Source: Terana coerulea (Eukaryota > Basidiomycota > Agaricomycetes > Polyporales > Phanerochaetaceae). Taken from it: DNA of 64,000 bases. This document shows, one piece after another, positions 62,722 through 64,000 of this stretch. The stretch covers positions 57,987-121,986 of the forward strand of contig JAKOGH010000069.1 in NCBI GenBank assembly GCA_024811115.1. The letters run 5' to 3'. The first letter of the stretch is position 1; each line of letters opens with the position of its first letter. The translations under genes were made by a program, and so were the position numbers. The notes beneath the pieces were generated by a model, which ran no database searches, was not told the origin of the DNA, and was given only the letters and a program-made list of their open reading frames with translations.

Positions 62722-64000
62722 ATGTCCAGTATGACCTTGATATGCCGACCAGTTGCGCAATCCCTGTGTGTGCTTACCTTCGGAATAGCGGGACACCGTG
62801 GGCCTACCCACTCGAATGCTATCTCAAGGAGTAGGATTCCTCAAGCCTCGTCCGCACGCTCTTCACAGTACACCGTCACAGTGGCAATGAGCTTTCCAAG
62901 TGCAATCCAAGCTATCGCGTTTTCCAAGACGGGAGGGATTGAAGTTCTAGAGAAGCAGACAGTGCCCTTCCCGAAGCACGAGCCACACCATATTGTCGTG
63001 AAGGTATGCCTCTTCCAGTACAACTCGACCGCCACATCAGCCGTGGTAGATTGAGATTCACGACTGAGCATAGGTTATCTGGGGAGGCGTCAACACTGTT
63101 GATACTTAGTGAGAGGAATCGCCTCATGGCCTGACACCTCGTCACTCAAATCTGCCGCAGCAAGGGCTTGTATCTCATCAAGAAATTCCCTCACGTCGTA
63201 GGACAAGAAGCGACAGGAGTCATTGTCGCGCTGCCGACAGACCAGAGCGTTCTTGAAAATGAGCGGTTCAAGGCAAGAGGATACAAGATCGGAGGAAGGG
63301 TTGCCGTGGTACGTCTAATTATCAAAGCCTGCAATGAGAAAACTCATGTGGGATTATCAGTTGGAAGCAGGAGCGCGTGCGGAATACACCTCGCAAAACT
63401 GGGTCCATGTCTTGTCCGTTCCCGAAGAAGTACCCTTGGACGTAGCGGCTGCGGGCATAGTACAAGGTGCGGCTTCATGGTCTGACTCATGACCTGAAGG
63501 AACTCAAGTACGACAATCTATCACAGCTATGACTGCGATTACTCTCATGACGGAATCATACGATGTCCAGAAGGGCGACATCCTGCTCATACATACTGTC
63601 GCTGGCGGCCTAGGGCTACTGTTTACAGCATATGCTAAGTCTAGGGGCGCCATCGTTATCGGCACAACCTCCACAGCCGAGAAAGCTGAGATCGCGAAAG
63701 CGTACGGAGCTGACCACGTCGTTCTATACACTCGAGAGAACACTGTCCAGCGAGTGCTAGAGTTCACCAACGGTGAAGGTGTCCATGCTGTTTTAGATGG
63801 CGTAGGGAAGGATACGTAAGTCATTGCAATGTGACACGGTCAGTCATGGTGTCACTCATAGGCCGTGTAGCTTCCTTGCCAACTTCGACTTGGTGCGGAG
63901 AAAAGGAACACTTCTTACCTTAGGCAACAGTTCAGGCTCTCCCGACCCAACCTCATCTCTCAAGCTTTCACCTAAGAATCTCAAACTTCTGCGCCCAAGG
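62722..64000 (+). CDS. Quinone oxidoreductase (MDR), copy 2, truncated by window end
   Basis: Paralog of the upstream gene with the same exon order: exon 1 to 63003 (MSFPSAIQAIAFSKTGG .. HHIVVK), then WGGVNTVDTY, KGLYLIKKFPHVVGQEATG, GARAEYTSQNWVHVL, GIVQG|A, MTAITLMTESYDVQKGD, HTVAGGLGLLFTAYAKSRGA, LDGVGKDT|FLANFDLVRRKG, LSPKNLKLLRP, and the window ends. Start is either 62722 (leader with possible targeting peptide) or 62887 (MSFPS, aligned with MSFPE of copy 1). At the exon 2 donor, two residues present in copy 1 (YR before KGLY) are missing because the donor lies earlier. No frame break seen in the part available. Confidence 0.9.

Overview
This 64 kb window is nuclear DNA from a filamentous, mushroom-forming basidiomycete (Agaricomycetes; a polypore-like species is my guess). 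The reasons are the dense gene packing on both strands, many short introns (mostly 45-70 nt with GT..AG ends), typical fungal gene families (MHYT hybrid histidine kinase, BTB and F-box proteins, AAED1-like peroxiredoxin) and no prokaryotic or viral hallmark genes. All exon structures below were assembled by eye from splice signals and protein-family motifs.

Layout. 0-5 kb: 3' end of an unidentified gene, then an MHYT hybrid histidine kinase. 5-10.5 kb: peroxiredoxin-like gene, a damaged-looking BTB gene, one copy of a ~460 bp repeat, and a disordered hypothetical protein. 10.8-19.7 kb: two DExH RNA helicases (Prp22-like and DHX29/DHX57-like) transcribed divergently from a 199 bp spacer. 20-22.5 kb: NTF2-like export factor and a 2-oxoglutarate/Fe(II) oxygenase. 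23.9-33.2 kb: AP-3 delta adaptin, a GCK-III Ste20 kinase, and a large ubiquitin-conjugating (E2) protein with SUMO-binding-like motifs. 33.5-39 kb: tandem array of three paralogous zinc-finger/helical proteins of a family I do not recognise; a fourth, inverted paralog lies at 44.4-45.9 kb. Between and after them: a secreted glycoprotein candidate, a small membrane protein, a cation diffusion facilitator, a type II membrane glycosyltransferase (fucosyltransferase-like), a small conserved-looking protein and a TBC Rab-GAP. 53.8-59.9 kb: two F-box genes, an NR2C2AP-like protein and a tyrosine phosphatase. 60-64 kb: the inverted second copy of the repeat and two tandem quinone oxidoreductases, the second running off the window.

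The best candidate for something undescribed is the four-member zinc-finger family (called A-D here): two zinc-finger-like modules, an HTH-like segment and a C-terminal helical module, with an intron at the same codon boundary inside finger 2 in all four copies. A second window-wide feature is technical: at least a dozen well-conserved genes are interrupted by single-base slips, mostly in homopolymers. The simplest explanation is consensus error, so the apparent breaks should not be read as pseudogenes without raw reads. A third theme is very small exons (ATG-only, 7, 9, 9 and 12 nt) and two GC-AG introns.
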